Shown here in pieces: positions 3,907-5,324 of a DNA stretch of 5,324 nt (within the stretch, counting starts at the first letter, position 1; every line of letters begins with the position of its first letter). The notes under the pieces were generated by a model that was given only the letters and a program-made list of their open reading frames with translations, was not told the origin of the DNA and did no database searches. A program made the position numbers and the translations under genes. Source of the stretch: JAGQYH01 sp041393015. GTDB lineage: Bacteria > Bacteroidota > Bacteroidia > Chitinophagales > JADIYW01. The stretch is from positions 1 through 5,324 of the forward strand of contig JAWKKV010000020.1 in the NCBI GenBank assembly GCA_041393015.1. The letters run 5' to 3'.

Positions 3907-5324
3907 CTAATGCTGAATAATGATCTTCTTACTGGTTGATTCATTACCGCTAATTAATCTTACAATGTAAGTTCCTGCTTTCAAATGATCCAGTTCTATA
4001 AATTCTGTAGATGATAACATAATTGATCTGTGTACTTCTACTCCTTGAATATCAAATACTGATATTTCAATTGTTTTATCTGAATTATATAATCCATTGT
4101 CTAAACTGATGTTTAACGGTCCATTAGTTGGATTAGGATAAACTTTTACATCATCTAACAATTTCCAAGGTGTATCTTGACTAACGATCTCTTCCTTCGC
4201 ATCTTTTTCTTTCGGATTTTGTGCTATTCTGCCACCCGTGACAAATATGAATCGAATACTCATTTTATAGCCACATTCTGGCGATCCTGCCACCAAACCT
4301 ACTAAATAAAATCCAGGTCTTGAATAGGTATGATAAGGATTTTCAGCAGTTGAAGTTGCTCCATCGCCAAAGAACCAGTAATATTCAGTAGCTCCAGTAC
4401 TCGTATTGGTGAAATTAACTGTCGTACCTAATATATTGTAGGTAAACGATGAAGTTACACCTGCATAAGAGGTAACTACTGTAACTACGCTATCACATCC
4501 ATTTGATGATTGATAAGTAAATACTTCCGTTCCAACATCTCTTCTATTACATGACGTTTGGTAAATCGTTTCTGAATAGCTTGGCAATAATGTCTTGATT
4601 AAGATAATTACATAATCACAACCATCTACGCCTGTGTAAGTATAAACAAACGTACCTGCTTGATTTGGATCACAAGTGGTTGTTTCGTAAGTAAATTCAT
4701 TAGCAGGATTGAAGGTAGTTATTACGGTTACAACTGAATCACAACCTGTACTTGAAGGATAAGTGAATGTTTCAGTGCCAGCCTCTTCTTCCACACATGT
4801 TGTTGTATTAATAGTTGTTGAAATACTATTGACAAATTCTGTAATAGTAGTTACTGTATAAGAGCAACCCGCTGAGTTGGTTTCCGTTATGATTACTGTT
4901 CCTGCTTCTTCGGCATCACAAGTCGTTTCGTTAATCACTACATCATCTGAACCAACGTAAGTCAAGATGGTCGTTTCCTTGTATTCACAACCGTTGGCAT
5001 TCGTTAAAGTAACCGTTGTTGTGCCAGCAGATGCGGCATCACATGTATTTTCGTTGATCACCACATCTTCTGTTCCGACGTAAGTTACGATAGTCGTTTC
5101 AGTGTATTCACAACCATTTGAGTTGGTTAAAGTTACTGTTGTTGTTCCGGCTGATCCGGCATCACAAGTGTTTTCGTTGATTACTACATCTTCTGTTCCG
5201 ACATAAGTCACGATAGTCGTTTCAGTGTATTCACAACCATTTGAATTGGTTAAAGTAAGTGTTGTTGTACCTGCTGATGCGGCATCACAAGTATTTTCAT
5301 TGATCACTACGTCTTCTGTTCCAA
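3907..5324 (-). CDS. Large exported repeat protein with PKD and type IX sorting domains, N-terminus missing
   Basis: The frame is open through the right edge, so 471 residues of the C-terminal part are visible (residue 1 is the first full codon, 5320-5322). The GTG at 5305-5307 is not a real start, because the repeat continues beyond it. Order: seven 41-residue repeats (1-287), a PKD domain (about 288-364, with WFFGDG at 316-321 and NPYHTYSRPG at 328-337), a charged linker (about 365-393) and a type A sorting domain of the type IX secretion system (394-471, with VYPNPTNG at 394-401, LKAGTYIVRL near 447 and KKIIIQH at the end). By family knowledge the sorting domain directs export across the outer membrane and usually attachment to the cell surface after cleavage. 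An adhesin or matrix-like role is inferred from the repeats and PKD domain. No enzymatic domain is visible. It shares a terminator with the convergent trhO operon. Confidence 0.9.
   Translation of the reverse strand, partial: GTEDVVINENTCDAASAGTTTLTLTNSNGCEYTETTIVTYVGTEDVVINENTCDAGSAGTTTVTLTNSNGCEYTETTIVTYVGTEDVVINENTCDAASAGTTTVTLTNANGCEYKETTILTYVGSDDVVINETTCDAEEAGTVIITETNSAGCSYTVTTITEFVNSISTTINTTTCVEEEAGTETFTYPSSTGCDSVVTVITTFNPANEFTYETTTCDPNQAGTFVYTYTGVDGCDYVIILIKTLLPSYSETIYQTSCNRRDVGTEVFTYQSSNGCDSVVTVVTSYAGVTSSFTYNILGTTVNFTNTSTGATEYYWFFGDGATSTAENPYHTYSRPGFYLVGLVAGSPECGYKMSIRFIFVTGGRIAQNPKEKDAKEEIVSQDTPWKLLDDVKVYPNPTNGPLNISLDNGLYNSDKTIEISVFDIQGVEVHRSIMLSSTEFIELDHLKAGTYIVRLISGNESTSKKIIIQH
4462..5322 (-). 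repeat. Seven tandem 123-bp coding repeats (41 residues each)
   Basis: Units in coding order are 5200-5322, 5077-5199, 4954-5076, 4831-4953, 4708-4830, 4585-4707 and 4462-4584. All are exactly 123 bp with no insertions or deletions. Each has one Cys in a T-C-D-like spot (unit position 12) and one in G-C-(E/D/S) (position 30), followed by a Thr/Val-rich strand. The spacing suggests one disulfide per unit in a small beta-sandwich. The first three units are very alike; units 4 to 7 diverge progressively towards the PKD domain. At least one more residue of a further upstream unit begins at the window edge. Confidence 0.92.

Noticed and set aside
5305..5307. GTG as the start codon of the repeat protein
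   Set aside because: The upstream codons in the same frame continue the 41-residue repeat to the window edge, and the protein lacks a signal peptide if started here. The real start is outside the window.
4462..5322. Immunoglobulin-like or HYR repeats
   Set aside because: Units of 41 residues with two cysteines 18 apart are too short for HYR or Ig domains and lack their typical motifs.

Overview
The window looks like a piece of a Bacteroidota chromosome (class Flavobacteriia, Saprospiria or a relative). Four signs point there. A large surface protein ends in a type IX secretion (Por) sorting domain. A second secreted protein has a signal peptide ending in the typical ...YGQ. Starts have little or no Shine-Dalgarno sequence. 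A TAnnTTTG-type -7 promoter element lies upstream of one gene. The DNA is AT-rich with short GC-rich palindromic islands between genes. I cannot name a species.

Left part (1-2340), mostly minus strand. A secreted protein of unknown function runs off the left edge (1-746). A 222-residue protein with an RNxxxH motif typical of HEPN domains lies at 1165-1833. The two are separated and flanked by about 420 and 510 bases of non-coding DNA rich in repeats and palindromes. An AT-rich repeat with a TTGGTG-ATAA-CACCAA hairpin occurs just upstream of both minus-strand genes, and a shortened third copy lies between them. Four further hairpins and one roughly 80-base GC-rich element (2133-2213) complete this area. 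It reads as accessory DNA.

Middle part (2341-3849), plus strand. A two-gene operon encodes tRNA uridine(34) hydroxylase TrhO and, 3 bases later, an RDD-family membrane protein. A TAnnTTTG element precedes it and a strong bidirectional intrinsic terminator follows. This is ordinary core-genome content.

Right part (3907-5324), minus strand. The C-terminal portion of a large exported protein shows seven tandem 41-residue repeats with two cysteines each, a PKD domain and a type IX sorting domain. The gene is open through the right edge, so its N-terminus is missing. It converges on the TrhO/RDD operon and shares its terminator.

No complete new system is evident. The most interesting part is the left region, where an isolated HEPN protein sits among repeats also found next to an unrelated gene. 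This could be a mobile or cassette-like arrangement, or repeats that serve as 5' leaders.
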